Assembly (NCBI RefSeq): GCF_034180645.1
Contig: NZ_JAXFNY010000009.1
Coordinates: forward strand, 1-64,000
Origin: Mobiluncus sp034180645
GTDB taxonomy: Bacteria; Actinomycetota; Actinomycetes; Actinomycetales; Actinomycetaceae
Direction: 5' to 3'
Length of the DNA: 64,000 nt
Each line of letters opens with the position of its first letter. Position 1 is the first letter of the stretch. Below the pieces are notes generated by a model. It ran no database searches, was not told where the DNA came from, and worked only from the letters and a program-made list of their open reading frames with translations. Below, piece after piece: positions 7,582-16,578 of the stretch. A program made the position numbers and the translations under genes.

Positions 7582-8430
7582 TTGGAGTTCTTTGACCGCA
7601 TGAAATCCAAGGTGTATCGTTCCGGTCCTGACAAGCCTATAGATGTGACTCAAGCAATCCGCCAAGCCATGGATCGGGGCGCCACTCCGATGTCTCGTGA
7701 ACGCACCGTGGCACCCAATCATTTTGAGATTTCCATTTCTCCTGAAACTGATGCTGCATTCGAACAGTGGGGTAAAGAAGCCTTGCTGCAAGAGTTCGTG
7801 CGTGACGCCAACGCCTACGCTACCGAGCAAAATTATTCTTTGACCGGTTCGGTTTACGTCGAGTTTACCCCGCTCAATCCCGAACAGCGCCGCCTGGAAG
7901 TTAAGGCTCGTTCCGTTTCTGGGGCTCGTCCGGTATCCGGGAGTGAACCCGGTATCCCAGCCGAGCCCGTGCTATCGCCCTCCCAACCAAAACCACACCC
8001 GGCGCCTGCACAGACTCCCGCTAGTGAGAATCTGGAATGGAAACCTGTGGAATCCGCGGCTCCGGACGTCCCAGCTAACTCCGGCGGCACAACTAACCCG
8101 CAGGAATCCGAACTATTAGCAAAGCATGAACAAAAACCTCTGTTGGAAGTGGTCGGGGGACAGACTTACCTGCTGGTGGGAGAGCGTACCGTGGTGGGAC
8201 GGGGACGCAACGTGGACATCGCTTTGAGCGATTCCGGAGTGTCCCATCAGCATTTTGAAATTGTCCAGGTCGGCACCAACTACGTGCTGCGCGATTTAGG
8301 TTCTACGAACGGAACTTTTGTAGAGGGAAACCGCGTCAACGAAGCTACTCTCTTAGATCGCAACGTGGTGACGGCAGGCCGTATCAAGATGATTTTCTGG
8401 CGTCAAGCCGCTCCACCCCAAGAATCGTGA
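7582..8430 (+). CDS. fhaA: FhaA-type protein: DUF3662 domain plus forkhead-associated domain
   Basis: This 282-residue protein starts at TTG 7582, six bases or so after AAGGAGGGG. Residues 1-~115 are the actinobacterial DUF3662 domain (MEFFDRMKSKVYRS ... YVEFTPL). A proline-rich linker follows, and residues ~190-275 form an FHA domain with all conserved points: VGRGRNVDIAL, the SGVSHQHFE loop and LGSTNGTFVEG. FHA domains bind phosphothreonine. In Mycobacterium FhaA binds phosphorylated cell-wall regulators and is a target of PknB. It is the first gene of the fhaA-fhaB-pstP-rodA-pbpA-pknA-pknB operon, a conserved actinobacterial arrangement. Confidence 0.93.
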   Translation: MEFFDRMKSKVYRSGPDKPIDVTQAIRQAMDRGATPMSRERTVAPNHFEISISPETDAAFEQWGKEALLQEFVRDANAYATEQNYSLTGSVYVEFTPLNPEQRRLEVKARSVSGARPVSGSEPGIPAEPVLSPSQPKPHPAPAQTPASENLEWKPVESAAPDVPANSGGTTNPQESELLAKHEQKPLLEVVGGQTYLLVGERTVVGRGRNVDIALSDSGVSHQHFEIVQVGTNYVLRDLGSTNGTFVEGNRVNEATLLDRNVVTAGRIKMIFWRQAAPPQES

Positions 8431-8446
8431 GGCGAGGGGCGAACTG

Positions 8447-8911
8447 TTGAACGAACTGAGTTTTTCCTTACTGCGCCTGGGATACCTGGTGTTGCTGTGG
8501 CTCCTGGTGGGAGGGTCCATCCTGGTTTTGAGCCGCGACATCTACGGTACGGTTGTCACCCGGCGCGACCAAGCTAAATCTGTGAGACCTGCCAAAGGCC
8601 GTAAACAGAGGAAACGTGACGCTGCGGTGTCCACGCTTTTGGTTACCGAGGGGCCTTTGACGGGGTCTTCTCTGCAGCTCACCGATAGGCCGGTCATAGT
8701 GGGCCGCGCTCCGACCTCAACTTTGGTGCTGGATGATGACTACGCTTCGGCTCAACACGCCCGGATTTTTCCGCGAGACGGCCAGTGGTTCGTGGAGGAT
8801 TTGGGTTCAACGAACGGGACTGTTGTGGGAGGAGTCCGGATTACTTCTCCGACTCCGCTCAGCGCACACACCCCGGTTCGCTTCGGACAAACCATAGTGG
8901 AGCTGCGCTGA
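8447..8911 (+). CDS. fhaB: FhaB-type membrane-anchored FHA protein
   Basis: This 154-residue protein starts at TTG 8447 downstream of GAGGGG. One membrane helix lies at residues ~5-28 (LLRLGYLVLLWLLVGGSILVL). A basic linker follows, then an FHA domain at ~80-152 with VGRAPTSTLVL, SAQHARI and LGSTNGTVVGG. It is the FhaB/FipA counterpart: an FHA reader at the membrane that in mycobacteria links PknB phosphorylation to division and wall synthesis. Its stop overlaps the phosphatase start (TGATG), so they are translationally coupled. Confidence 0.92.
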   Translation: MNELSFSLLRLGYLVLLWLLVGGSILVLSRDIYGTVVTRRDQAKSVRPAKGRKQRKRDAAVSTLLVTEGPLTGSSLQLTDRPVIVGRAPTSTLVLDDDYASAQHARIFPRDGQWFVEDLGSTNGTVVGGVRITSPTPLSAHTPVRFGQTIVELR

Positions 8912-10233
8912 TGTCTATCCAACTGCGTTATGCGGCTCGTTCTCACGTCGGCTTGGTTCGTAAAAACAACCAGGATTCCGGCTATGCCGGGCCGCATCTG
9001 TTGGTGCTGGCTGATGGAATGGGCGGTCCCGCCGGGGGCGACATTGCTTCCTCGGTGGCGGTGGCGCATTTGGCGCCGCTGGACGCAGATTCCCACGCTG
9101 CTGACGACTTGTTGAACTTGCTGCGTGACGCCATTGGGGAGGCCCACCGAGATTTGGTGGAACTGTCGGGCAGTCACGAGGAGTTGCAGGGCCTGGGTAC
9201 CACTTGTGTGGCGATTTTACGTTCAGGGAACAAGATGGCGATGGTTCACGTGGGTGACTCACGAGCCTACCTGTTGCGGGACGGTGAGTTGACCCAGGTG
9301 ACGAAAGATCATTCTTTTGTGCAGTACCTGGTGGAATCTGGGGAGTTGACCCCGGAGGAGGCGGCGCACCACCCGAAACGTTCCGTGTTGCTGCGGGTGT
9401 TGGGGGATTCCGAAGGGGATGTAACTTTGGACGAGTCCGTGCGTGCGGCTGTGGTGGGGGATCGCTGGTTGTTGTGTTCGGATGGGTTGAGCGGAGTGGT
9501 TTCCGCTGAGACTATCGCCACCGTTCTGGCCGAGGGCGAGACGCCGGAAAGCTGCTGTGAAGAATTGGTCGGTTTAGCGCTGAAGAGCGGTGCCCCTGAC
9601 AACGTGACCTGCGTGATTGCTGACGTGGTGGCTTCCGATGAGGAACTGACCGCTACCGCTCCCCAGATTGTGGGAGCCGCTTCAATTCGGCCCGCTGGAG
9701 CCAGTATCAGCGAAGCGACTCCCGCTGAGAAAGCCGCAATGCTGCGCCGCGGGAAGCCTTTGGAGCAGGACGAATTTGCCATGCGCACCCCGAAAGATCC
9801 CCGCAAGTTGTCTCGGCGGGGTTGGTTCATCGGCATCTTTTTGACGCTGCTGGTTCTGGCGGCCTTGGGTCTCGGAGCGTGGTTTTCCTATGGCTGGACC
9901 CAAAAGCAATACTTCTTGGGCGTGAATCAGGGCGAAGTGACCCTGTTTAGGGGGATTGATCAGTCCATTGGCTCGTGGGATTTGTATCACCCTGTCGAAG
10001 GTATGGGGGTGCGCAATTCCGATTTGGCGCCCGTCATCCAGCAGCGCCTGGAAAAGAGCATTTCCCTGCGTAATCGTGAGGAAGCCCAGGAGTTGATTGC
10101 ATCGTGGCGGGACACCGGAATGGTTAAGGAAGCGAACAAGCCCGCACCATCCCTTGTGACCCCGAGCCCAACCACACCTGAGACAACTGCGTCAACCGAA
10201 GAATCCTCAAATACTGCGGGAGGTAACCAGTAA
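8911..10233 (+). CDS. pstP: PstP-type PP2C serine/threonine phosphatase
   Basis: The start is ATG 8911, overlapping the fhaB stop by one base, giving 440 residues. The PP2C metal-binding and catalytic motifs are all present: NNQDSGYAG, LLVLADGMGG, HVGDSRAYLL, LCSDGLSGVV and the final DNVTCVIADV. One membrane helix at about residues 305-326 separates the cytoplasmic phosphatase from an extracellular tail of ~115 residues ending in a Thr/Pro/Ser-rich segment. This is the topology of mycobacterial PstP, which reverses PknA/PknB phosphorylation. The stop TAA overlaps the rodA start by one base. Confidence 0.94.
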   Translation: MSIQLRYAARSHVGLVRKNNQDSGYAGPHLLVLADGMGGPAGGDIASSVAVAHLAPLDADSHAADDLLNLLRDAIGEAHRDLVELSGSHEELQGLGTTCVAILRSGNKMAMVHVGDSRAYLLRDGELTQVTKDHSFVQYLVESGELTPEEAAHHPKRSVLLRVLGDSEGDVTLDESVRAAVVGDRWLLCSDGLSGVVSAETIATVLAEGETPESCCEELVGLALKSGAPDNVTCVIADVVASDEELTATAPQIVGAASIRPAGASISEATPAEKAAMLRRGKPLEQDEFAMRTPKDPRKLSRRGWFIGIFLTLLVLAALGLGAWFSYGWTQKQYFLGVNQGEVTLFRGIDQSIGSWDLYHPVEGMGVRNSDLAPVIQQRLEKSISLRNREEAQELIASWRDTGMVKEANKPAPSLVTPSPTTPETTASTEESSNTAGGNQ

Positions 10234-11729
10234 TGGCTACCATCGTGCAGTATCCTGCCAGATCTGGGCGTCGCTCCGAACTGTTCTTGCTCATTCTGGC
10301 AATCTTGGTCGGGGTCGGAGCCTACCTTTCCATCATGGTTTCCCACCCGGAGGCTCCCCAGGTTTGGTACTGGTATTGCGCCGCGATCGCCGTGGGGGGA
10401 ATCGCGCTACACGTGGCGATGCGGTTTTTGGCTCCCTATGCCGATCCGGTCATTATGCCGGTGGCTTTGGCGTTAAACGGGATTGGTTTGGCGATGATTT
10501 CCCGCCTGGACCTGTACTATCAGCAACGCGCCGATACCACCGGTTCCACTGCGGTGCGTAACGCTATGTTGACCCAGGTCAACAACGAACGCCAAGTCAT
10601 TTTCATGGTCGGTTCTATCGCGGTGGTAATCCTGACCCTACTGGTGTTTCGGGATCATCGCAGCCTGCGAAAGTTTGCCTGGCCCTCCCTGGTCGTGGCC
10701 ATTTTACTGATGCTTTCCACCAAGATTCCAGGACTGGGACAAACCGTCAACGGTGCCGATATTTCCTTGCGGATTTTGGGATTCACGATTCAACCCAATG
10801 AATTTGCCAAGATTTTGCTGGCGATTTTCTTTGCCGGCTATCTGGAATACCGCCGGGATTCCTTGGCTATTGCCGGGAAAAAGCTCGGTTTCATTCAACT
10901 GCCCCGATGGCGCGACCTGTTGCCGATTCTGGTCGTGTGGGCAGCGGTGATGGGTCTGTTGGTACTGCAAAAGGACCTGGGGGTGGCGCTACTGCTGTTC
11001 GCTATCTTTGTCGCCGTACTCTATGTCGCTACCGACCGCCCCTCCTGGATTTTTTTCGGCGGAGTGCTGATGATACCGATGGCTGTCGTGGCCTATCTGT
11101 CCTTTTCCCATGTGCAAGACCGGGTGACGAACTGGCTGCACGCTTTGGATCTGGAGGTCGCGAACCCGGACCGGGTCGGCGGTTCTTGGCAACTGGTCAA
11201 TGCCCTGTTCGGGATGGCCTACGGCGGTTTGACCGGAACCGGATGGGGGTTAGGCAGGCCGGGTCAAACCCCTCTGGCAAACTCGGATTTCATTGTGTCC
11301 TCCGTCGCTGAGGAAATCGGTTTGACCGGCATGTTGGCCGTGATGCTGCTGTACTTGATCCTGGTACTGCGCGGATTGCGAGCAGCGATGGGGGTGCGTG
11401 ACGGTTTCGGGAAACTGCTGGCCACCGCTTTGGCCTTCGGCATCGGGGCGCAGCTGTTTATCGTGGCGGGAGGCGTGACCCGCCTAATTCCCTCCACCGG
11501 TTTGACCGCCCCGTTCCTGGCCGCAGGAGGTGTTTCTTCTGTCGCCAACTGGTTAGCGGTAGCGATTCTGCTGCGGATTTCCGATTCGGCCCGTCGACCA
11601 GTGCCTTCCAATGGAACCAGTGGTTTTAGGTTGACGTCCGGCGGTTCCGGCGACTCGGGAGATTCTGCGGGGGCAGCCGGAGGAGCTCTCGATTACGCCG
11701 CCACCGAAAGAGTGGTGATGCCTCAATGA
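10233..11729 (+). CDS. rodA: SEDS-family peptidoglycan glycosyltransferase (RodA/FtsW)
   Basis: This 498-residue protein has about ten to twelve hydrophobic segments. SEDS signatures are visible: GLGQTVNGADISLRILGFTIQP..FAKI around residues 165-195, the LQKDLGVALLLF helix, the GGLTGTGWGLGRPG loop and the EEIGLTGMLAVM and GVTRLIPSTGLTAPFLAAGG segments near the C-terminus. It polymerises lipid II into glycan strands and works with the class B penicillin-binding protein encoded next (4-bp ATGA overlap). The pairing with pbpA and the Ser/Thr kinases points to the elongation RodA rather than FtsW. Confidence 0.93.
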   Translation: MATIVQYPARSGRRSELFLLILAILVGVGAYLSIMVSHPEAPQVWYWYCAAIAVGGIALHVAMRFLAPYADPVIMPVALALNGIGLAMISRLDLYYQQRADTTGSTAVRNAMLTQVNNERQVIFMVGSIAVVILTLLVFRDHRSLRKFAWPSLVVAILLMLSTKIPGLGQTVNGADISLRILGFTIQPNEFAKILLAIFFAGYLEYRRDSLAIAGKKLGFIQLPRWRDLLPILVVWAAVMGLLVLQKDLGVALLLFAIFVAVLYVATDRPSWIFFGGVLMIPMAVVAYLSFSHVQDRVTNWLHALDLEVANPDRVGGSWQLVNALFGMAYGGLTGTGWGLGRPGQTPLANSDFIVSSVAEEIGLTGMLAVMLLYLILVLRGLRAAMGVRDGFGKLLATALAFGIGAQLFIVAGGVTRLIPSTGLTAPFLAAGGVSSVANWLAVAILLRISDSARRPVPSNGTSGFRLTSGGSGDSGDSAGAAGGALDYAATERVVMPQ

Positions 11730-13186
11730 ACGCTCAAATTCGCCGTTTAGCGGTTGCCCTGATTGTCATGATTGTGGCATTAATGGGGGCGTTAACGTAT
11801 CAGCAGTTCTTTTTCGCCCCGACACTGAACGCACACCCCCTGAACCGTCGCGTCACCGATGCCTACTGGAACCAAGAGCGTGGCAAAATCGTGACCGGGG
11901 ACGGTGCCCTGGTACTGGCTCAGTCGCTGCCCGTGGGAAACGGGCCGGAAGTCACCTACGCCCGGAATTATCCCCAGGGTGCGAAATACGCCCATATTAC
12001 GGGATACTTCCCGGCAGCGATTCGCGGCCAGATGACAGATTTGGAAAAGGCCGCTGAACCGATTTTGTCTGGCAAGGCGGATTCCCAATGGATGCAGCGC
12101 CTCCAAGACCTGTTTACCGGCGCCCAGCCGCAGGCTGGAAACGTGTCACTAACTATCAACCCGGCAGTCCAGGATGCGATGACCGCGGCGTTGTCAGGGA
12201 AAACCGGCGCCGCTGTGGCGCTGAACCCGAAAACGGGAGAAATCCTGGGAATGGCTTCCTCTCCCGCTTTTGACCCCAACGCCTTGAGCGGCCCGGACGG
12301 CAACGCCCTGCAAAATACCTACAACGCTTTGGTCGCCGACCCGCAAAAACCCCTTCTGAACAGGGCAATCAGTGAACTATATCCCCCCGGTTCGACGTTT
12401 AAGATTGTGACCACCGCGGCTCTGCTGTCTCACGGGACAGTTGCCGCGGATACGATTGTGGATGCGCCCGATACGCTGGATTTGCCGGGCACCGATGTGA
12501 AACTCAGCAACTTTGCCGGGGAATCTTGCGGAAACGGCCAGGTGCCGTTGCATCAAGCCTTCGCCCTGTCCTGTAACACCCCGTTTGCGGCATTGGGAAT
12601 GCAGTTGGGCGGCGAGCCTTTACAGGCCCAGGCCAAAGCCTTTGGTTTCGGCACCGTCCCGAACGTGCCGCTGACCGGGGTGGCTTCCGAATTCCCTCCC
12701 CCGGAAGCGCCGTCTTTCCTGGCGAACGCCGCGATTGGGCAGCAGTCCGTGCGGGTGACGCCCCTGCAGATGGCGATGGTGGCCGGCGCTATCGCTAATG
12801 ACGGAAAAACCATGACTCCCTACCTGATTAATCAGGAACTGTCCTCCGATTTTGAGGTCCTCAAACAGTATGCTCCCCAGGTTTTGAGCCAGGCAGTGTC
12901 GCCGGAAATTGCCGCCAGTATCCGCCAGATGATGGTGGAAGTTGTCCAGTCCGGAACCGGCAAGGCTGCCGGCATTCCCGGCCTGAACGTGGCAGGTAAA
13001 ACCGGAACTGCCGAAACAGGGGTGGGGCACGGCCTTGACCATTGGTTTGTAGGGTTTGCCCCAGCGGAAAACCCACGTATTGCCGTAGCAATTGTGGTGG
13101 AGGATCCGCAGGGTATACGCGGCACCGGCGGAACCGTGGCTGCCCCATTGGCACGCAGCATTTTGCAGGCAGGAGTGAGCCAATGA
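11726..13186 (+). CDS. pbpA: Class B penicillin-binding protein (PbpA)
   Basis: This 486-residue protein has an N-terminal signal anchor (residues ~7-28) and a short dimerisation/pedestal region. The transpeptidase domain follows, with active-site S223 in STFK, the SCN motif at 282-284 and KTGT at 425-428. No glycosyltransferase domain is present, so it is class B, cross-linking peptidoglycan outside the membrane together with RodA. Length agrees with mycobacterial PbpA (~490). It overlaps rodA upstream and pknA downstream by 4 bp each, so expression is tightly coupled. Confidence 0.94.
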   Translation: MNAQIRRLAVALIVMIVALMGALTYQQFFFAPTLNAHPLNRRVTDAYWNQERGKIVTGDGALVLAQSLPVGNGPEVTYARNYPQGAKYAHITGYFPAAIRGQMTDLEKAAEPILSGKADSQWMQRLQDLFTGAQPQAGNVSLTINPAVQDAMTAALSGKTGAAVALNPKTGEILGMASSPAFDPNALSGPDGNALQNTYNALVADPQKPLLNRAISELYPPGSTFKIVTTAALLSHGTVAADTIVDAPDTLDLPGTDVKLSNFAGESCGNGQVPLHQAFALSCNTPFAALGMQLGGEPLQAQAKAFGFGTVPNVPLTGVASEFPPPEAPSFLANAAIGQQSVRVTPLQMAMVAGAIANDGKTMTPYLINQELSSDFEVLKQYAPQVLSQAVSPEIAASIRQMMVEVVQSGTGKAAGIPGLNVAGKTGTAETGVGHGLDHWFVGFAPAENPRIAVAIVVEDPQGIRGTGGTVAAPLARSILQAGVSQ

Positions 13187-14691
13187 TTGGGGCAAATACG
13201 GTACTGAACGACCGCTATCGCCTGGTGTCCATCCTGGCGACCGGAGGAATGGGCGTGATTTGGCGCGGTTGGGACAAACGCAGCCAAAATGTCGTCGCGG
13301 TGAAAGTGCTGAAAGAAGAACTCATCGGTCAGGCGACCTTCCTGGCCCGTTTACGTGCTGAAGCCACCAACGCTGCCCGTCTGCATCATCCCAACCTCGC
13401 CGCCGTTTTTGACTGGGGCGAAACAGATGGCCAAGGCTGGATCGTGATGGAGCTGGTGGAGGGACGTCCCCTGTCGGACATTCTGGCGGGAGGCCAGATT
13501 TTGACTTGGGAACAGCTCGCTCCCATCCTCATCCAAATCGCTAACGGCCTGCAGGCTTCCCACGAAGGACACGTCATTCACCGTGATGTGAAGCCTTCAA
13601 ATATTCTGGTTTCCGACAAGGGCGTGGCGAAGCTGACGGACTTCGGGATTTCGTTGGCTCCGCGCGCCGAAGCCCTGACCGCGGCCGGGATGGTGATGGG
13701 TACCGCCCAGTACCTGCCGCCCGAACAGGCGATGGGTGAAACCGCGACCGCCTTGGGCGATATTTATGCGCTGGGGGTCATCGCCTATGAAGCCTTGGCT
13801 GGAAAACGTCCGTTTACGGGGCCTACCCAGGTCGACATCGCGATGTCGCACGTGAAAGACCCGGTTCCGCCCCTTCCTGAAACCGTAAATTCCCAAGTGG
13901 CAGCGTTGATTTACCAGGTGTTGGAAAAAGATCCGCGGCTGCGCCCACAATCGGCGAAACAGCTCGCTGAAGCAGTTCAGGCGCTGTGGCACGGCACGGT
14001 GCCGCTGTCGTTTACTCCGCGCATGAGTTTTTCACGCAATCTGGCCGATGCTCCCCCGACCGCCCAGATGCCCGTGGCGCAGGTCGAAAAAAAGCCGGAA
14101 GATACTTCACCGCAGTCCCCCGCCGCAAACACGCCTGCCGTATCGGCCTCTCCGACCGAAACTGCGGCATCCGCGCCCCCGGCCAAACCTGCGGCTTCCC
14201 CGTCCCCGGACACCTCCGCACAATCATCTGCTGCGCCGGTAGACCCGGTACCGCTGTCCCCTCACGCGGCCCCGGCCAAACCTGATGCGACTGCCTCCGC
14301 AGCCGGACTGCACCAGGCCGGCTCGACACCACCCACCTCCGCGAACCCGGAAACGTCCGCCCCACCCTTGCGACCCGATTTTCACCGAGTAAAACAGGCT
14401 CAACCAGCCGCTATACCGGTAGGGTCCCAGGCGATTCCACCGCGGCGCCATGAGGAAATGATGCGCTATCTGGAAGCCAAACCGCTGCCCCAGCCGGAAA
14501 CGGGTTCGAAACGAAAACTTGTTATTGCATTAGTCATCACCGCCGTGGTGTTGATAGCGTTGATTTTTGGGCTGGCAACCACCCTGCGTACCGGGGCCTC
14601 AACCGGTAACCTTGAATCGGGCTTGACCGTAACGGCGGTTGCAGCCCCAGCCAGCTCGCCAGTAGAGGAGGAAAACCTTGAGTCAGTCTGA
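13183..14691 (+). CDS. pknA: PknA-type membrane serine/threonine kinase
   Basis: The start is ATG 13183, inside the pbpA stop (ATGA), giving 502 residues. The kinase domain occupies residues 11-~275 with ATP lysine K41 (VAVK), HRDVKPSN at 133-140 and DFG at 153-155. A long Ala/Pro/Ser/Thr-rich cytoplasmic linker (~310-440) leads to one membrane helix (~446-466) and a short extracellular tail of ~35 residues without PASTA domains. This is the PknA layout. The kinase phosphorylates division and wall-synthesis proteins in mycobacteria. The linker is unusually long and repetitive, but the frame is intact. Confidence 0.92.
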   Translation: MIGANTVLNDRYRLVSILATGGMGVIWRGWDKRSQNVVAVKVLKEELIGQATFLARLRAEATNAARLHHPNLAAVFDWGETDGQGWIVMELVEGRPLSDILAGGQILTWEQLAPILIQIANGLQASHEGHVIHRDVKPSNILVSDKGVAKLTDFGISLAPRAEALTAAGMVMGTAQYLPPEQAMGETATALGDIYALGVIAYEALAGKRPFTGPTQVDIAMSHVKDPVPPLPETVNSQVAALIYQVLEKDPRLRPQSAKQLAEAVQALWHGTVPLSFTPRMSFSRNLADAPPTAQMPVAQVEKKPEDTSPQSPAANTPAVSASPTETAASAPPAKPAASPSPDTSAQSSAAPVDPVPLSPHAAPAKPDATASAAGLHQAGSTPPTSANPETSAPPLRPDFHRVKQAQPAAIPVGSQAIPPRRHEEMMRYLEAKPLPQPETGSKRKLVIALVITAVVLIALIFGLATTLRTGASTGNLESGLTVTAVAAPASSPVEEENLESV

Positions 14692-16537
14692 CCGGATCAT
14701 CGGCGGGCGCTACGAAATTAGCCAGCTCATCGGACGCGGCGGTATGGCTGAAGTCCATATCGGTACTGACACGCGCCTGAACCGGATTGTAGCGATTAAA
14801 ATTTTGCGCCAGGATTTGGCCCGCGACCCTGTTTTTCAGGCACGTTTTCGCCGCGAAGCACAATCAGCCGCCAACTTGAACCATCCCTCTATCGTGGCTG
14901 TTTACGACACGGGTGAAGAAACCATCACCGCTTCGGATGGTGCGGAAATCAAGGTGCCTTACATCGTCATGGAGTACGTGGAAGGCCACACGGTGCGGGA
15001 GCTGTTGACGGACGGCAATCCGGTTCCGCTGGAAGAAGCGGTCGAAATCGTTTCCGGTGTCCTGGACGCGCTGGAGTATGCCCATCATCAAAACTTGGTG
15101 CACCGCGACATTAAGCCAGGCAATGTGATGATTACCACGACCGGGAAAATCAAGGTGATGGACTTTGGGATTGCCCGCGCCCTATCCGATTCCCAAGCGA
15201 CCATGACACAAACCGATGCGGTGGTGGGTACCGCCCAGTATCTCTCTCCCGAACAGGCTCGCGGCGAACAGGTTGATGCCCGTTCTGACCTGTATTCCGC
15301 AGGGTGTTTGCTGTTTGAGCTGCTGACCGGCCAACCCCCGTTTAAGGGTGATTCGGCTGTGGCGGTCGCGTTCCAGCACGTTTCCCAGCTGCCGCCTCTG
15401 CCTTCCTCGATTGCGCCGGACATCCCGGAATCTTTGGACCGCGTGGTGATGAAAGCCTTGGCGAAAGACCGTGAAGAACGCTATCCCGATGCCGCTCATA
15501 TGCGTGCTGACCTGCAGGCTTCCCTGCGTGGAGGAAGCGTAGCGGCTCCCGCCACCTCAACCTGGACGGCCCCTCTAGCCGGTGATACCACCGGCGCCGC
15601 AACCACGGTACTCCCGCCGGTGAACCAGGGGTACGCCTCTAACAGCGCAGCCCCCCGGTTTAATGCAGTGGATTCCGTAGGGCACAACCAGCTCACCCAG
15701 ACTTTGGACACCACGGATTCGACCCAGGATCATCGCGGTAAGCCCAACAAGAAGCCGCTGATTATTGTCGTTATACTGTTGGCGGTATTGGCAGCTTTGG
15801 GCCTCGGATATTGGCTGGTTTTCAGCGGAGACAAGCCGACCGATGAGATGGTCGAGATTCCTTCTCTGGACGGCATGAACCAGGAGGAAGCCTCCACCGC
15901 GATTACCGATGCGGGACTCGTGTTCCGCCTAGGTCGCGGGGTCAGTTCCGAGGATATTCCGGAAGGTATTTTTGTTAAATCCGATCCAGCGGTGGGGACG
16001 AAGGTCGCCAAAGGTTCCAAGGTGTTCGTCTCGCTTTCCACCGGTCCGGGCGATGCCAGTGTGCCCTCGCTGGCCGGGCTGACCCAGGAACAGGCTCGGA
16101 AGGCTTTAGAGGCGGAAGGCTTAGAGGTTGGCAGCATTACGACCGCTGATTCGGGCACGATAGACAAAGACAAAGTCATTAAATCCAACCCCGCCGAGGG
16201 CGAAGCGGTTAAGAAAGGCGACTCGGTCGACCTGGAGGTTGCCTCCGGTAACTTCCGGATTCCCCAAGACTTGGTGGGAGGCACCAAGGAGGGCCTGCAG
16301 CAGTTTGTGGATGCGAACCGGGTGCGCTTGACGATTACCGAAAAGGAAGATTCCTCGGTCGAACCGGGTACCGTGTTGTCTTTGGACAAGGCGGGGCAGT
16401 TGGTCGGGCTGGATACGTCCATGACCGCAGTGGTGGCGATTGCTCCGAAGGAACCTACGCCACCGGATACTTCGACTGACTCTCCGAGCTCGCCCACAGA
16501 GACTTCCTCGCACTCCCCTGAAGCGCCCTCTGTCTAG
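14678..16537 (+). CDS. pknB: PknB-type serine/threonine kinase with PASTA repeats
   Basis: The start is TTG 14678 after GAGGAGG, overlapping pknA by 14 bp; 619 residues. The kinase domain covers residues 12-~280: K41 in VAIK, HRDIKPGN at 142-149, DFG at 162-164. A membrane helix spans ~361-382. Extracellularly there are two clear PASTA repeats (~392-458 and ~460-525) and a third, weaker one (~526-590, starting FRIPQDLVGGTKE). A Pro/Ser/Thr tail follows. PASTA domains sense muropeptides or lipid II and regulate the kinase. Mycobacterial PknB has four PASTA repeats, so this version is shorter. It is the last gene of the operon; the next gene is convergent. Confidence 0.94.
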   Translation: MSQSDRIIGGRYEISQLIGRGGMAEVHIGTDTRLNRIVAIKILRQDLARDPVFQARFRREAQSAANLNHPSIVAVYDTGEETITASDGAEIKVPYIVMEYVEGHTVRELLTDGNPVPLEEAVEIVSGVLDALEYAHHQNLVHRDIKPGNVMITTTGKIKVMDFGIARALSDSQATMTQTDAVVGTAQYLSPEQARGEQVDARSDLYSAGCLLFELLTGQPPFKGDSAVAVAFQHVSQLPPLPSSIAPDIPESLDRVVMKALAKDREERYPDAAHMRADLQASLRGGSVAAPATSTWTAPLAGDTTGAATTVLPPVNQGYASNSAAPRFNAVDSVGHNQLTQTLDTTDSTQDHRGKPNKKPLIIVVILLAVLAALGLGYWLVFSGDKPTDEMVEIPSLDGMNQEEASTAITDAGLVFRLGRGVSSEDIPEGIFVKSDPAVGTKVAKGSKVFVSLSTGPGDASVPSLAGLTQEQARKALEAEGLEVGSITTADSGTIDKDKVIKSNPAEGEAVKKGDSVDLEVASGNFRIPQDLVGGTKEGLQQFVDANRVRLTITEKEDSSVEPGTVLSLDKAGQLVGLDTSMTAVVAIAPKEPTPPDTSTDSPSSPTETSSHSPEAPSV

Positions 16538-16578
16538 TCGTCGTGGGATAGGGATTGGGTATAAGTGCCGAGTTGCGG

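Noticed and set aside
8785..8910. Longer N-terminus for the PP2C phosphatase
   Set aside because: It would overlap the FHA domain of fhaB. The conserved PP2C start (QLRYAARSHVGLVRKNNQD) fits the ATG at 8911.
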